Numbered from the stretch's first letter, positions 16,353 to 26,506 are shown. The stretch is 28,238 nucleotides of DNA from Sergeia podlipaevii (GCA_030849805.1 JASANZ010001971.1:1-28238), one strand, 5' to 3'. Notes: a model not told the origin generated them from the letters alone. Numbers and translations are program-made.

Positions 16353-19106
16353 TCAGCACTTTGCAGCCTGGATAGACTCACGAAGAGCCTTTAATTCTTC
16401 TTCCTCCAGCGTACTCATCACGAGGTCGGTGTATTTCATTTGTTTTCTCTGCAACTCCGCAGCCTTGCGTTTCTCGTCCTCCTGCTCACGCCGTACCTCA
16501 CGTACCTTGTCGAGCTGCCACCTCTGCTCGCCGTGACACGACTCGATGCGCCTGCGCGACTCCTTTTCCAAAACGTCCTTGCGCTGCTGCAGCTCCGCCT
16601 TCTCCCCACGCTCCTTCTCGGCGCTCTGGAAACGCTTGTCAAGGCACTCTTCGCGTGACTGGCAGACTCGCATGGTCACCTCCTTCCCACGCTGTACCGT
16701 GATATCATTAAAGGCACGTCGCTCCTCGCTAAGCCTGCGCAGCCACTCGCGGCGGTACACTGGGTCGTTTGCACTGAGGGATGGTTGGTTGGGGGAGCAA
16801 AACGTGTCTTGCCACTGCTTGATTTCTGCCAAGAAGAAGCTGCTAGTATTATTTGTCGGTTGATGCTGCTGCTGGAGGGCGGCCATGTCGGCATTCGCCG
16901 GAGCCTCTGCCCGGACGGCCACTGTGGCGAGCGCTGGTGCTCGTGAGGTCTTGATAGCGGAGCTAATAGGAGTCTTCTCTGCCACTGGAGAGTGCTGAGG
17001 AGCCGCCGCCGCTGGAGCAGGTTGAATGCTCTTCAGGTTTGTACCTTCGGAGTTGTGCTTATTGTAGTCGTCGCTATCATGCATGCAAACAACTTGTCTA
17101 GTCCCAGTAGCATCCGCCATGGGCGCGGACCAGAGAGCGTTAGATACGGGACGATTGATCTTTAGCCGCAGCTGCTGCTGGCGCCACTGATCGTCCTCCA
17201 GCTGCTGCTGACGGTGCAGGGACTCGTTCTGCCTCCATGCATCCCGCTCCACCTTATACACACCTGCCTGCTGTCGATGCTGTTCCGCGGTCGCTTCGGC
17301 GCGTGCGGCGGCCTCGCTGCGAGAAATGCGAGAAACTCCAGCAAGCATAGCATCCTGATGCGCCTGCGCCGCGCTACGGGATTGTGCCAGCTGTGTGCTG
17401 ATATCCTTGCGCACCTCCTGCGCGCATTCGTGGCGTGCCTCTTCCATCGCGGCCTTCTGCATTTGACGCTGAAGTCGCAGTGCTCCCATGGCCTTTCGAT
17501 GATCGCTCGCTGTGATCGTGTCCGGGTTGATGGTTGGTGCCAACGCGCTGGCCCCCCTTCCCCCAGGCAACATCTGCTGCATACGCTTTTGCTGATGCAA
17601 GACGACTACTTCATAGTAAGCGTTCGGCATATCGACAGCCTCGCCGTGCAAGCGGCGGTGACGACGCTCAAGCAACTCCGCCTCCCTGGCCTCTTGCTCC
17701 GCCACACGCGCCGCTTCCTTCTGTTTTCGGTCCTTCGCGATGACACGGAGTCGCATATTCTCAAACTGTGCAAGCTCCTCAGGTGCGTAAAGCACTTTGG
17801 GATCTACCGCTATCAAAGGTTCGTCCGGATCGCACTCTTCATGGCCTGCATTGTCCCTGCCCTTGCCGTCGCCTCTGCCGGTACAGGAGTTCGTAGGCTT
17901 TGTCGCAGACTTTTGCTGCGTGTCTTCTCCTCCTCCTCCTCCTTCCACGCCGTTGAAAGAGTGGTAGACCGTCTTCTTGATCTGGCGTGTACGCCAGTCC
18001 TCGTACTCCTTCTCCCTGCGCTCCCACGGCGGTGGCACGCCACTCGCCGGTGTTCGATAGCACGCAGTAGAGTAATAGTTTCTAACCACCACGTCCCCAG
18101 ACTTCCCATGGTCACAGCTAACGCTATTGCCATCTACTCCTCCTCCTCCTCCTCTATCACCGCTTACGTGAAAGCCGCTGCCACCACATTGCGAGTACCG
18201 CCGCTGCTGCTGCTGCTGCTGGTGGTGAGAGTGGAAGCTGCCACCGCCTGCACTACCAGCATGACTAGCAAAGGAGGCACCTACCATCGTGCTACCCTGA
18301 CCATTCTTTCCAGGAATGGTAGAGGCGTATTGTACATGGACAGGCACCGCCTTGGAGGCATTGAGGCCGACGGTGCCGACGCCGATGAGAGGGACAGAAT
18401 CACCGAAGAAAAAGAAATTATCTCGGGTCGGGGCAGCAGCATCATTGCAGCCACAGTCACGACGGCGGCGACCAAAGCTGGCGACGAAGCCACCTGCGGA
18501 AGGTTTTCTGGAACGGCTCCGCTGTGACACGGAGCCCTTTCTCTGTATAGACTTAGCGCCATCCTCCCCGCCAAGACGGTGGTAAGAAGGATGACTGGAT
18601 AGGGTGACACTGAGAGGTGCAGCGGTAGCGGCCGCATAACGTGCGTCGCCCCAACTATTGTCGTCAGGACTGCCTGGTCTGCGCTGCTGCTGCTGCTGCT
18701 GAGATGATGCTTCTGCATCCTCGTGGCTGAAACCATTGGCAGCGTCACTCTCTTGGTCTAGTGGGCTACGGCGGTGCATCCCACTGTGACTGCCCGGCAA
18801 GGACTGGAGATTGCCTTGCGTGAGTGCTGAGGGGAGGGCAGAGTCCACAGCAAACAGATCATCATTGCTGCCCGTGACTACCACGGAACGCGCTGATGTG
18901 CTGTTGTGCGTTGCTGTGAGCGTCGTTGTGGTAGTGGCGGTGGCGGCAGGAGCATGGGCAGAAGCAGCAGCGGTGGTGGAAGCGCTGGCTTGAGCACTAG
19001 AGCGCATCTGGTTTAGTTTTGCACTCTGTGCAGACGGGGATGCATAAGGAAAGGTGGTGTTTGCGCTATCGTTGTCGAGTGAGAGAGAAGTGTCGATGGT
19101 TGTCAT
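16353..19106 (-). CDS. Coiled-coil protein with disordered N-terminal half, function unknown
   Basis: The 917-residue protein runs from the ATG complementing 19104-19106 to TGA at 16353-16355. Residues 1-420 are low complexity: Ala/Thr/Ser-rich at 36-80, poly-Gln at 136-141 and 296-301, and Gly-rich stretches near 286-325 and 389-393. An ordered, charged part starts near 430. Long helical, coiled-coil-like stretches rich in Arg, Glu, Gln and Ala are at about 440-490, 540-650 and 785-917, with a Pro/Ala-rich linker at 690-750. Tryptophans at 624, 641 and 788 within these helices are notable. No transmembrane segment, signal peptide or enzyme motif is seen. Arg/Glu/Gln helices of this type are common in cytoskeletal and flagellar proteins of trypanosomatids, which makes such a role a guess; I recognise no family. 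A 437-codon frame on the opposite strand at 17214-18527 is a shadow of this gene. Confidence 0.85.
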   Translation of the reverse strand: MTTIDTSLSLDNDSANTTFPYASPSAQSAKLNQMRSSAQASASTTAAASAHAPAATATTTTTLTATHNSTSARSVVVTGSNDDLFAVDSALPSALTQGNLQSLPGSHSGMHRRSPLDQESDAANGFSHEDAEASSQQQQQQRRPGSPDDNSWGDARYAAATAAPLSVTLSSHPSYHRLGGEDGAKSIQRKGSVSQRSRSRKPSAGGFVASFGRRRRDCGCNDAAAPTRDNFFFFGDSVPLIGVGTVGLNASKAVPVHVQYASTIPGKNGQGSTMVGASFASHAGSAGGGSFHSHHQQQQQQRRYSQCGGSGFHVSGDRGGGGGVDGNSVSCDHGKSGDVVVRNYYSTACYRTPASGVPPPWERREKEYEDWRTRQIKKTVYHSFNGVEGGGGGEDTQQKSATKPTNSCTGRGDGKGRDNAGHEECDPDEPLIAVDPKVLYAPEELAQFENMRLRVIAKDRKQKEAARVAEQEAREAELLERRHRRLHGEAVDMPNAYYEVVVLHQQKRMQQMLPGGRGASALAPTINPDTITASDHRKAMGALRLQRQMQKAAMEEARHECAQEVRKDISTQLAQSRSAAQAHQDAMLAGVSRISRSEAAARAEATAEQHRQQAGVYKVERDAWRQNESLHRQQQLEDDQWRQQQLRLKINRPVSNALWSAPMADATGTRQVVCMHDSDDYNKHNSEGTNLKSIQPAPAAAAPQHSPVAEKTPISSAIKTSRAPALATVAVRAEAPANADMAALQQQHQPTNNTSSFFLAEIKQWQDTFCSPNQPSLSANDPVYRREWLRRLSEERRAFNDITVQRGKEVTMRVCQSREECLDKRFQSAEKERGEKAELQQRKDVLEKESRRRIESCHGEQRWQLDKVREVRREQEDEKRKAAELQRKQMKYTDLVMSTLEEEELKALRESIQAAKC

Positions 19107-19981
19107 GTGTTTGTGTATAAATATATGTATATAGGTTACCCCTCTACTCTTGAAAGAAAAAATGCTAAAATCAAAGCAAATATAACGAATGTAAAGGAAA
19201 GCAATAATACTTTTTTTCTTTTTTCGATATAGTCAATGATGCGTAATTGTTTTTTTTTTCTTTCCCTTTCCCTTCGTAATGTATACCTCCCTCTTACTGG
19301 CTTAAGCTATGTGTGTACACCTATGCACACGTGATATAATAAAAAATGAAATATTAAAGAGCCAACAAAACAAAGAGAGAGAGAAAGACAGATTTTTCAG
19401 TCTGTAAGGTAAAAAAATAAAGAGAAAAAATGAGATAATATCACTATCCCCACTTTATATAAACAGCCACGATAAAGCTGAAGTGTTTGATCTTTAAAAA
19501 ATGAAAATGTGTCGTCACGTAGTGCCTTTATATTATCTATCTCTGTATCTTGGCAATTTCTCTCTTTCTTTCTCTCCTTCTTTCTTCTATGAAAGCGAAG
19601 ATGGGTTGAAAAAGAAAGAAAGAGAAAAAAAAAATAGCAGCGGATCAAAAGTAGCAAGGAAGAAAAAAAAAAAAACGATGATGTAGGCCCCTGCCTCCCT
19701 CCCCTCTCGAGGTGAAGTCATCCCAGATGCACGCAAAGATATACTTTCTTTTAAAGAGAATCGTCTCTCTTTCTCACTTCTTTTTTTTTTTTTTTGAAAA
19801 ATAAGGAAAAGAGGAGTATAGGATATATATATATAAAGATAGCATTCAAGCAAAGGCAAAAGAAGAAGAGGTAAAATAAAAGGCTTACCTCAAGACGCCC
19901 AATCACACCAACGCTTTTATGATTTATAGTTGCATGCTCAAAAACCGCACTTTCCATTCTCTCTTCCCCCACCCCCACCCC
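19107..19981. other. Intergenic region between the coiled-coil and poly-Gln genes
   Basis: The shortest spacer in the window, under 0.9 kb, with no convincing gene. It should hold the 3' UTR of the poly-Gln gene and the leader of the coiled-coil gene. Purine-rich plus-strand stretches (19605-19676 and around 19800-19875) read as pyrimidine tracts in the transcript; a T run lies at about 19780-19795. Confidence 0.65.
19149..19162 (-). promoter_or_regulatory. Pyrimidine tract and candidate trans-splice acceptor for the coiled-coil gene
   Basis: On the minus strand TTTTTCTTTCA (complement of about 19151-19161) is followed by AG at 19150-19149, leaving a 5' UTR of about 42 bases before the ATG at 19106. 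Confidence 0.55.
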
Positions 19982-22900
19982 CTAACTGCGTTTATTCCTT
20001 CGAAGTCGAGACAGCAGAGATGTCTTCTTCTTCTGCGTCCTACTTTCCCTCCCACATGACTGGACACTAACGCTGTATTTGCTGGTGCTTCTACTCCTGC
20101 CGCCGCCTCTTCCTCTCCTAGACTCCCTCAAGCCACCACCACCACCACCACTTGCATAACCATCATCTCTGCTGCTGTTGTGCGTGGGCTGATGGTCACC
20201 GCTATCGCCAGAAACAGGTGAAGCTCGGCGTTCCTGCTGTAGTTTGGGGTGTGAAAGCGCGGAGGAGGGAGGAAGCTGTTCACCCACGGCAGTAGTGGGC
20301 ACTGATGGTCGACTGAAGAGCTTGTGTCTAGGTTTCGCCCGCTGCCGTACGTGAGCGTACTCGCTATCCGCCACCACACCACCACTAGGGATACTTGGGC
20401 TCGCCTCATAGGCAGTGGTGGTGGTGGTGGTGGTATGCGAGGCAGCAGCGGCTCGCCCACGGCTCCTACGTGCCCAGAGGCCAAACATCATACCCCCGCT
20501 ATACTGAGTAGTAGAAGAAGGAGAGGCGCTAGCGACATACTTCCCAGTCCAGCCTCTGCCACGTCGCGGAAGGTACCTGACCTCCTCTTGTGCCGAAAGT
20601 TGAGGCAAACGAAGAGTAAATCGGGGGACTTCAGTCAAGCGCTGCTGCTGCTGCTGCTGCTGATACATCAACGGAGAAAGCAGCGGCAGCTGTGTGTCTG
20701 TGCCTACACCTCTGTTCATGTTAGCAGCAGTAACGGTGGTGGCACCAAAACGCGGAGAAGGCGGCACTGGTTGTGGAGACGCGGCTGCCTGCTGGTGCTG
20801 CGGCGCCTCCGGCAAGAGCTGACCCCTATGTGCGCCTCCTTGACCAAGTCCTTTAGAAGCCGGCGAGAGTGCTGGCGCAGGTCGCGGTATCTTCCCCGTG
20901 GGCCGCTGCTGTTGCTGCTGAGGATCTGTGAAGTAGCCCCTCTCCTGTAAGGCCTGTATGGTGAGAGGTGGCACGGCTGCTGGAGCTTTTGATATCCGAT
21001 GCGAGCGGTGCTCCTGGTGCGGGGGAACTGGCGATGGCGAGGCGGCAATGACGCTCTCGGCATCGCACTCATGCTTACTGACGCGGTCGCTTGGAGCTGG
21101 GGTATATCTATCCCAGGTATCTGATGGGCGTGGCGAGGGGAGATGAAAGGCAGTAAAGTAGTTGAGTGGTGCTGGTGGCACACGAAACAGCATCCCTGCT
21201 TGCGGTGGTGTGGTGCCATTGCCCTGTGCCTGCTGCTGCTGTTGCTGTTGATGAGGTGGAGGTGGCCTTGTGGGGGTGGCGTGTGATCCACTGTGAGTGC
21301 TGCACTGCTTGCTTGGCTGGTAATACGCACTAACGTTGTAGTAGTTGTTGTAGTACGGAGGAGCAGCGCCACCACCACCACCACTACGTTGCTGCTGCTT
21401 TTGGTGTTGCTTGGGCAACCACGGGCGATAGAGGTTCCGTGTGGGGTGCGTATTCTCTGTCTGCGCAGACATCACCGCCGCGTCGCTGAAGACGCTATGA
21501 GGGGCTCCTCCTCCTTCACCTCCGCTGATTCTGTGACCCCGTGGAGTGACGGGTGTCGAGGCAGCTGGAAGTGCACTTTCCCGTCTTTCTTGTGTTCTCC
21601 GTCTAGTAGTACCGCTGTCGCTGTTGCCTCTACTGCAGTTTGGGGTGGTACCAAGGGAACGACCGGCCACCGCTGGGCCGCTACCCGCACCTCCACTGCC
21701 AGCAACAGACGAAGACAGCGCTGGAGAAAATGCCGGCGGGTATCTCTCACGACGGCTAAGATCGCTGCGACGGTTAGCGTAGAGACGGCTGCTAGGCACG
21801 GAAGATGGGTTAGAGCGTGCGCTATCGCTTGTGCGTCGGCTACTGGCAGAAGACGGTGGAACCATCGGGAGAGTCTCCCACACGGCGGCGTACGTGGGGA
21901 AGCCACGGGTCCCTGCTCCTGCTGCTGCTGATGCATCCGCAGCAGAGCTTTTCCGAGGGTGGCAGGACGCCGCATCCACGGCACTAGTAGTACCTGCAGC
22001 AGCACCGCTCGATGGCGATGTGCCCACCTCCTTGCGTGCTCTACGAGGATCACAAGACGCACCGCCGCCCTGAAGCATAGTATTGCTTTGTGAGTGATGA
22101 GGTGGTTGAAATCCAGAAAGCGGCGTCCCACCAACCTTTTCAGTTTTGCCATCCTCCTCCTCCATCCCAGTGTCTTGGATTCGGTTGCCTCTGTGATGGA
22201 TGTGATGTGCCGCATGACAGCCATGAAGATCCTTGTGCTTCATGGACATTGCTGCAGTACCAGCACCATAAGGATCAGCAGATGGGGATAAGGACGCCGG
22301 CGATGGTGGAACTGCCATCGAAGGCAATGGATGACGCACGAGCGGACTAGGTAGCACTTCAAGTCTTGCCTCCCAAGAGTGGTGGTACTGGAGTGAAGGT
22401 GACTGTGCTGGGTAAACAGAATGGACATCGTCTTCACGCATCGCATTCACACCATCGTCGTCGTCATGAATAGGTGGCAGTGCAGTCATAAAAGGGCGTG
22501 GGGTAACAACAGTCTGTGCGTGAGTAGACACGTGGGATGGAGCTACCACGCAAGGAACGGCGGTGGTGTGTCGAGGTATTTCCACGACTGGCCCCACAAC
22601 TGGTGGCGGCTTAGAAGAGTTTGGATCTGATGGAGCAGGAGAGCCGGAGTTGGTGCCCCAGACCTCGTCACTCAGAGCTCGTATGACGGGCTCTGGGGAG
22701 AGCACTGGCATATCATGCGTGCGCCTGTGCATAGGGAGGTGTTCCTCTAGCTGACGCTGCCACTGTAGTTCATAGTACTGCTGCAGTTGTTGTTGTTGCT
22801 GCTGCGGGTGGTAGTAGTGCGATGGCGACTGCTGTGGATGTGGCTTCTCCTCACAACGCAGGGCGGTGTCTCGTTCGCCTTTAGTTCCCTCCTTTTCTTT

Positions 22901-25759
22901 TTGTTGCTTCAGTTGACGCTTGCGGTCCTCAAAATATTGAAGCAGCTGCTGCGTCTGTGACTGTGACTGGGATGGTGACGCCGAAGCCGAAGGGTCTGAA
23001 GTGATGACTTCCATCGACGGAATACACACTGCTTCCTCCACCGGTGCTTCAACTTTCTCATAATGCATGCGGCCAGGCACAAAGTCCGGATACGACACCG
23101 GTGTGTCAAGACGGCAAGCCGGTGCTGCTGTGCTTGTTTCCTTGACACTGGTCGTTGTGTTGATCGCAGTAGGTACCGCCTTAGCCGCCCTCAACTTTTG
23201 AGTTGTGGGAGCCAGGTCTAGGCTAAGCCTCTGTGGAGCCTCTATCTGCAATTGAGTAGCGGCGGCAGCCTCCTTTGCCAAACTCGCTCCTCCTTCCAGA
23301 ACCCTTTGTAGCCTAGTCGATTGCCGCTGCTGATGGAACTCTGCTGAACCCCCGTCATTGCTCTGTTGCCGCGGGGCGAGTGGGATCTCCGTACCACTAT
23401 GCCCATCTTGCCGTGGCGGGGTCCGCTGAGCGCTGGCGTCGTCCGTCAAATCCGCCTCATCGCATGCCGGCGCAGGCGCCTCTGAAAACGCCGATGATGG
23501 CGTCACGTCACCTTCACAGTTGTAGCGATGGGCAAACGACCCAACTGCTACGCCACAGGCAACACCTCCCGTGGCAATAGCAGAAGCAGCAATACAGGGG
23601 ACCTCCTGTGTCACTAGTGGCGTGTCTCCTCGTGGCAAAGCATGTGCCGCCTGCTCGTCTTCCATCTGCTTTTCTGCGTCCTTGTGGTTGCTCCTTGTAC
23701 TGCTAGGGCTCGTATCAGATCTGCCACGTCCCATATCAGCTTGTGGCGCGGAATGCAACAAAGCAGCATTAGCAGTAGTGATAGCCTCGATCACGTTTGC
23801 GTCTGTGTGAGAGGACAATGCCATGAAGTGTGGAGTAGGCGTAGCAGATTCAGAGCACAGCGGTCTCATTGTCATCATCGCACGCGGCATCTCCTCCCAC
23901 AACTCCGTTTCTGTGGGTGTTACCGTGGGTGTTACCGTGGCTGTCTTGTCCACAGTGTGTCCCGCGACCTCATTGTCCTCCTTCCCCTTCTCTTCTTTCG
24001 AGTTCCTTGTGTTTTTTCCCTCTTCTTCCTCCTCCGCAGCAGCAGCCTCCCTAGTCTTGACTGCGTGGGAGGTCTCTTCTCTTCGACAATTGTCATTCTC
24101 TCTGCTGACAGTCGGTGGTGTACACGCAGCAGCGCTGCTCTCCGCATTCTCTGTGGCTCCATCGACGCTGCAAGAACAAGAAAAAGAAGACGGCAACACT
24201 AGATCGTTGCTGTAATTTCCGCAGTGGTCGTGGCACTCCTGCTTCCCTATCACCTCTGTCTTGTGTGTCTCCTTGATATCGTGAAGAGTGCTGCTGGGAG
24301 GGTTTTCCGCGTGTGCTACCACTATCATTTTTTCTTTTTCCTTCTCATCTTCTTCCCCCAGCACGCTTCCCTTCTTTTTCTTGGAAACGGCGTCATCGCT
24401 ATCTGCCGCCACTTCAGAGGCGGCATCAAAGTCGAGAGCCTGAAGCAGGGACGCAGGTACCGGCGGGGACGTCTGCGCTGTTCTAGCCCCCTTCCCTGTC
24501 TTAACCGCCGACCACGGTGCAATAGTGCTCATGCCACTGTTGAGCCCATATTCGGTGCCAGAGGCAAAACGACTTCCCCTAGAGAAGGAAGGCTCCTTCA
24601 CCACCACATTACCATCCCGCTGCGCAGACGGCGATGGGGTGGTGTTGTGCAGTGTGCGTAGCGCCTGAGATCCATCCAGGCTGTAGCCCGCGGAGTTGAG
24701 AGTCATCACGAGGGGCTGGAATGCGGCCTGGACACGCAAGGAGGTCAAGCGGCTGGGAGACAGCTGACGAGGAGAGCCGATGCCGGTGGGAGCGACGGCG
24801 CCTTGCTGCTCTTGTCGCTGATGATGATGATGATGTTGTTGTTGTTGTTGTTTTTTAAATGGCTTTTGAGTCTTGGAGGAGTACTTGACCACAGATTGCT
24901 TCGGGGCCTGCGCGTTGTAAGTGGGCTGGAGAGCATACGGGGAGGCAGTAGGAGCCCCACCTTGCAGCAACGGCGGTCGATGCACAGCAGCACTTGCTGC
25001 CGCTGCCCTATCTGTGGCTCGCGCCACTCGTGGGCCGCCAACGCCGCCATGTTCCTGCTTGCTATGAGCTGACCTCACTACACCACCATCATCACCGATG
25101 TTTGTCGCAGTGTCTCTACGTGTCTCTACATGAGAAAGCTTATCGTCTAACGGATCCTCATTACTGCTTCGTCTCCGGCCACGTTGATTGCTTCCACTGT
25201 CTCCTCCTCCGCCTGCACCACCACCACCACCATTGGGTATCAAAGAAATGTGATAAAGTAGCGCGGCTTGAGGGACGCCTGTCCCTTCCTGTCGCCGTGC
25301 AGCGTCGCGTTGTGCTGGTGGTGCTGCACCGCTCTTCTGAGCCGGGACACAAGTGATATCCCCACCATTGCCAGCGCCGCCGTTGATTTCTTTGACGCTG
25401 CCGCCGCCGCCGCTGCTGCTTGGCTCGCCCCTTCCTCCATCCTTCGTCCTGGTGGGGACTGTGTTAAGCGGACCTACACTTGTGATGGTTTCCTTATTCA
25501 CGCGCGATGCACTCGGAACCTCCAGCAGCCACGTCGTGCCAGGCGGTCGCCTTCCTCGTGCTTGCACTGCTGCTGCTGCTGCTACTGCTACGTGTCCTCC
25601 ACCGGCGCGACCTTGCAGTTGATCAAACCATAGCGCGTCAGAAGGAAAGGCGTTGTGTTGCAGCTGCTTTTGCTGTAGCTGCTTCCGCTGCTGCTCCAGC
25701 TGCTGTTGCTGTTGCGGTCTTGGGACATACACACGCTTTGCCTTGGTGAGACGTCCCAT
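19982..25759 (-). CDS. Very large disordered poly-Gln protein with basic RG/RS tail, function unknown
   Basis: The 1925-residue protein runs from the ATG complementing 25757-25759 to TAG at 19982-19984. Almost all of it is low complexity. The N-terminus is basic and Gln-rich (poly-Gln and LQQ units at about 13-35). Further tracts are five Gln then five His at 304-313, a Lys/Glu-rich patch at 457-478, an Ala/Glu patch near 571-582, a TVTP repeat at 606-615, Gln-rich helices at 985-1009, and Gln runs near 1504, 1613 and 1700. A Thr run lies near 1776. The last 60 residues are Gly, Arg and Ser rich (GGGGGG, RGRGGGRSRS) and end in a Lys/Arg cluster. No transmembrane segment or known domain was recognised. 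The Gln tracts and RG/RS-like tail resemble those of RNA-associated proteins, so RNA binding or condensate assembly is a possible but unproven role. Continuous openness over 5.8 kb makes the gene itself secure. Confidence 0.85.
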   Translation of the reverse strand: MGRLTKAKRVYVPRPQQQQQLEQQRKQLQQKQLQHNAFPSDALWFDQLQGRAGGGHVAVAAAAAVQARGRRPPGTTWLLEVPSASRVNKETITSVGPLNTVPTRTKDGGRGEPSSSGGGGSVKEINGGAGNGGDITCVPAQKSGAAPPAQRDAARRQEGTGVPQAALLYHISLIPNGGGGGAGGGGDSGSNQRGRRRSSNEDPLDDKLSHVETRRDTATNIGDDGGVVRSAHSKQEHGGVGGPRVARATDRAAAASAAVHRPPLLQGGAPTASPYALQPTYNAQAPKQSVVKYSSKTQKPFKKQQQQQHHHHHQRQEQQGAVAPTGIGSPRQLSPSRLTSLRVQAAFQPLVMTLNSAGYSLDGSQALRTLHNTTPSPSAQRDGNVVVKEPSFSRGSRFASGTEYGLNSGMSTIAPWSAVKTGKGARTAQTSPPVPASLLQALDFDAASEVAADSDDAVSKKKKGSVLGEEDEKEKEKMIVVAHAENPPSSTLHDIKETHKTEVIGKQECHDHCGNYSNDLVLPSSFSCSCSVDGATENAESSAAACTPPTVSRENDNCRREETSHAVKTREAAAAEEEEEGKNTRNSKEEKGKEDNEVAGHTVDKTATVTPTVTPTETELWEEMPRAMMTMRPLCSESATPTPHFMALSSHTDANVIEAITTANAALLHSAPQADMGRGRSDTSPSSTRSNHKDAEKQMEDEQAAHALPRGDTPLVTQEVPCIAASAIATGGVACGVAVGSFAHRYNCEGDVTPSSAFSEAPAPACDEADLTDDASAQRTPPRQDGHSGTEIPLAPRQQSNDGGSAEFHQQRQSTRLQRVLEGGASLAKEAAAATQLQIEAPQRLSLDLAPTTQKLRAAKAVPTAINTTTSVKETSTAAPACRLDTPVSYPDFVPGRMHYEKVEAPVEEAVCIPSMEVITSDPSASASPSQSQSQTQQLLQYFEDRKRQLKQQKEKEGTKGERDTALRCEEKPHPQQSPSHYYHPQQQQQQLQQYYELQWQRQLEEHLPMHRRTHDMPVLSPEPVIRALSDEVWGTNSGSPAPSDPNSSKPPPVVGPVVEIPRHTTAVPCVVAPSHVSTHAQTVVTPRPFMTALPPIHDDDDGVNAMREDDVHSVYPAQSPSLQYHHSWEARLEVLPSPLVRHPLPSMAVPPSPASLSPSADPYGAGTAAMSMKHKDLHGCHAAHHIHHRGNRIQDTGMEEEDGKTEKVGGTPLSGFQPPHHSQSNTMLQGGGASCDPRRARKEVGTSPSSGAAAGTTSAVDAASCHPRKSSAADASAAAGAGTRGFPTYAAVWETLPMVPPSSASSRRTSDSARSNPSSVPSSRLYANRRSDLSRRERYPPAFSPALSSSVAGSGGAGSGPAVAGRSLGTTPNCSRGNSDSGTTRRRTQERRESALPAASTPVTPRGHRISGGEGGGAPHSVFSDAAVMSAQTENTHPTRNLYRPWLPKQHQKQQQRSGGGGGAAPPYYNNYYNVSAYYQPSKQCSTHSGSHATPTRPPPPHQQQQQQQAQGNGTTPPQAGMLFRVPPAPLNYFTAFHLPSPRPSDTWDRYTPAPSDRVSKHECDAESVIAASPSPVPPHQEHRSHRISKAPAAVPPLTIQALQERGYFTDPQQQQQRPTGKIPRPAPALSPASKGLGQGGAHRGQLLPEAPQHQQAAASPQPVPPSPRFGATTVTAANMNRGVGTDTQLPLLSPLMYQQQQQQQRLTEVPRFTLRLPQLSAQEEVRYLPRRGRGWTGKYVASASPSSTTQYSGGMMFGLWARRSRGRAAAASHTTTTTTTAYEASPSIPSGGVVADSEYAHVRQRAKPRHKLFSRPSVPTTAVGEQLPPSSALSHPKLQQERRASPVSGDSGDHQPTHNSSRDDGYASGGGGGGLRESRRGRGGGRSRSTSKYSVSVQSCGRESRTQKKKTSLLSRLRRNKRS

Positions 25760-25767
25760 TTATATGC

Positions 25768-25842
25768 CTTTAAAAAAAAAAAGTTTAAAGCCGTATTAGG
25801 TCAAAAAAGAAAGGCTATATATATATAAAGCGGGAGAGGGGG
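25768..25842 (-). promoter_or_regulatory. Candidate trans-splice acceptors for the poly-Gln gene
   Basis: Two AGs are plausible on the minus strand. The nearer one (25769-25768) follows an 11-base T run (complement of 25772-25782) and would leave an eight-base 5' UTR. The farther one (25816-25815) follows a C/T-rich tract (complement of 25829-25842) and would leave about 55 bases. The second gives the more usual leader. Confidence 0.45.
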
Positions 25843-26162
25843 AATCACCAACACGCTACAACAACAACAACGTATTTAGTATGAATTTTAATAATAATTG
25901 CTAGGGCAATAGATTTCTACAAAAAAAAAAATTCTATTTTTTTTTTTTAAGTGTTTTTATATATATATATATATACGCGCGTGTGTGAAGAAGGAAAGAA
26001 AGAGAGAATCCTCTTTCACCAAGCAACGCACGGCGGCTCTAACAGTTAAAAAAAAAAAAACCGAGAAAAGAATAACAAGAAAACAAAAGTGGCGTTCTTT
26101 GCGGAGAGAAAAGAAAAAAAAAAAGATAAATGTACCAAAAAAAATATTCAGCACAACCTCAC

Positions 26163-26168
<6 letters not shown>

Positions 26169-26193
<25 letters not shown>
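26169..26193. repeat. (CT)n microsatellite
   Basis: About twelve CT units in spacer DNA. Confidence 0.85.
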
Positions 26194-26403
26194 CTTCTCA
26201 CCCACCGACCTCTTCTGCTTCCTTTGTCTACGAGTGTGCGCGTGTGGATGTAAAAGGGTGCTCCGCTTTTTGTGCTTCCATACAAATTTACTAAGATAGC
26301 CCCCTTCGTCCTCTCAAGCTTTAGCTTTGCTCATACAAATATATATCACGACGCAGTTATTCTGTTTGTATGCGTGTTATCTCTGTATTTGTGCGAAGAA
26401 AGC

Positions 26404-26430
<27 letters not shown>
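26404..26430. repeat. A27 homopolymer (T27 in the transcript sense)
   Basis: The longest homopolymer in the window. On the minus strand it is a T27 run followed by a pyrimidine-rich stretch and an AG near 26383, so it looks like a strong splice-site tract, yet the next start codon is about 620 bases away. Confidence 0.9.
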
Positions 26431-26434
<4 letters not shown>

Positions 26435-26506
26435 TGACAACTATATCAAATGAAAATTAAATGGTAAGCTAAAAGAATAAAAATCAACACAATATGATAA
26501 ATATAT

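Noticed and set aside
17214..18527. A 437-codon open frame on the plus strand
   Set aside because: It lies entirely opposite the 917-residue coiled-coil gene, is rich in Leu, Arg and Ser as expected from reading Gln, Ala and Arg codons in reverse, has no domain, and is on the strand opposite to every other gene.
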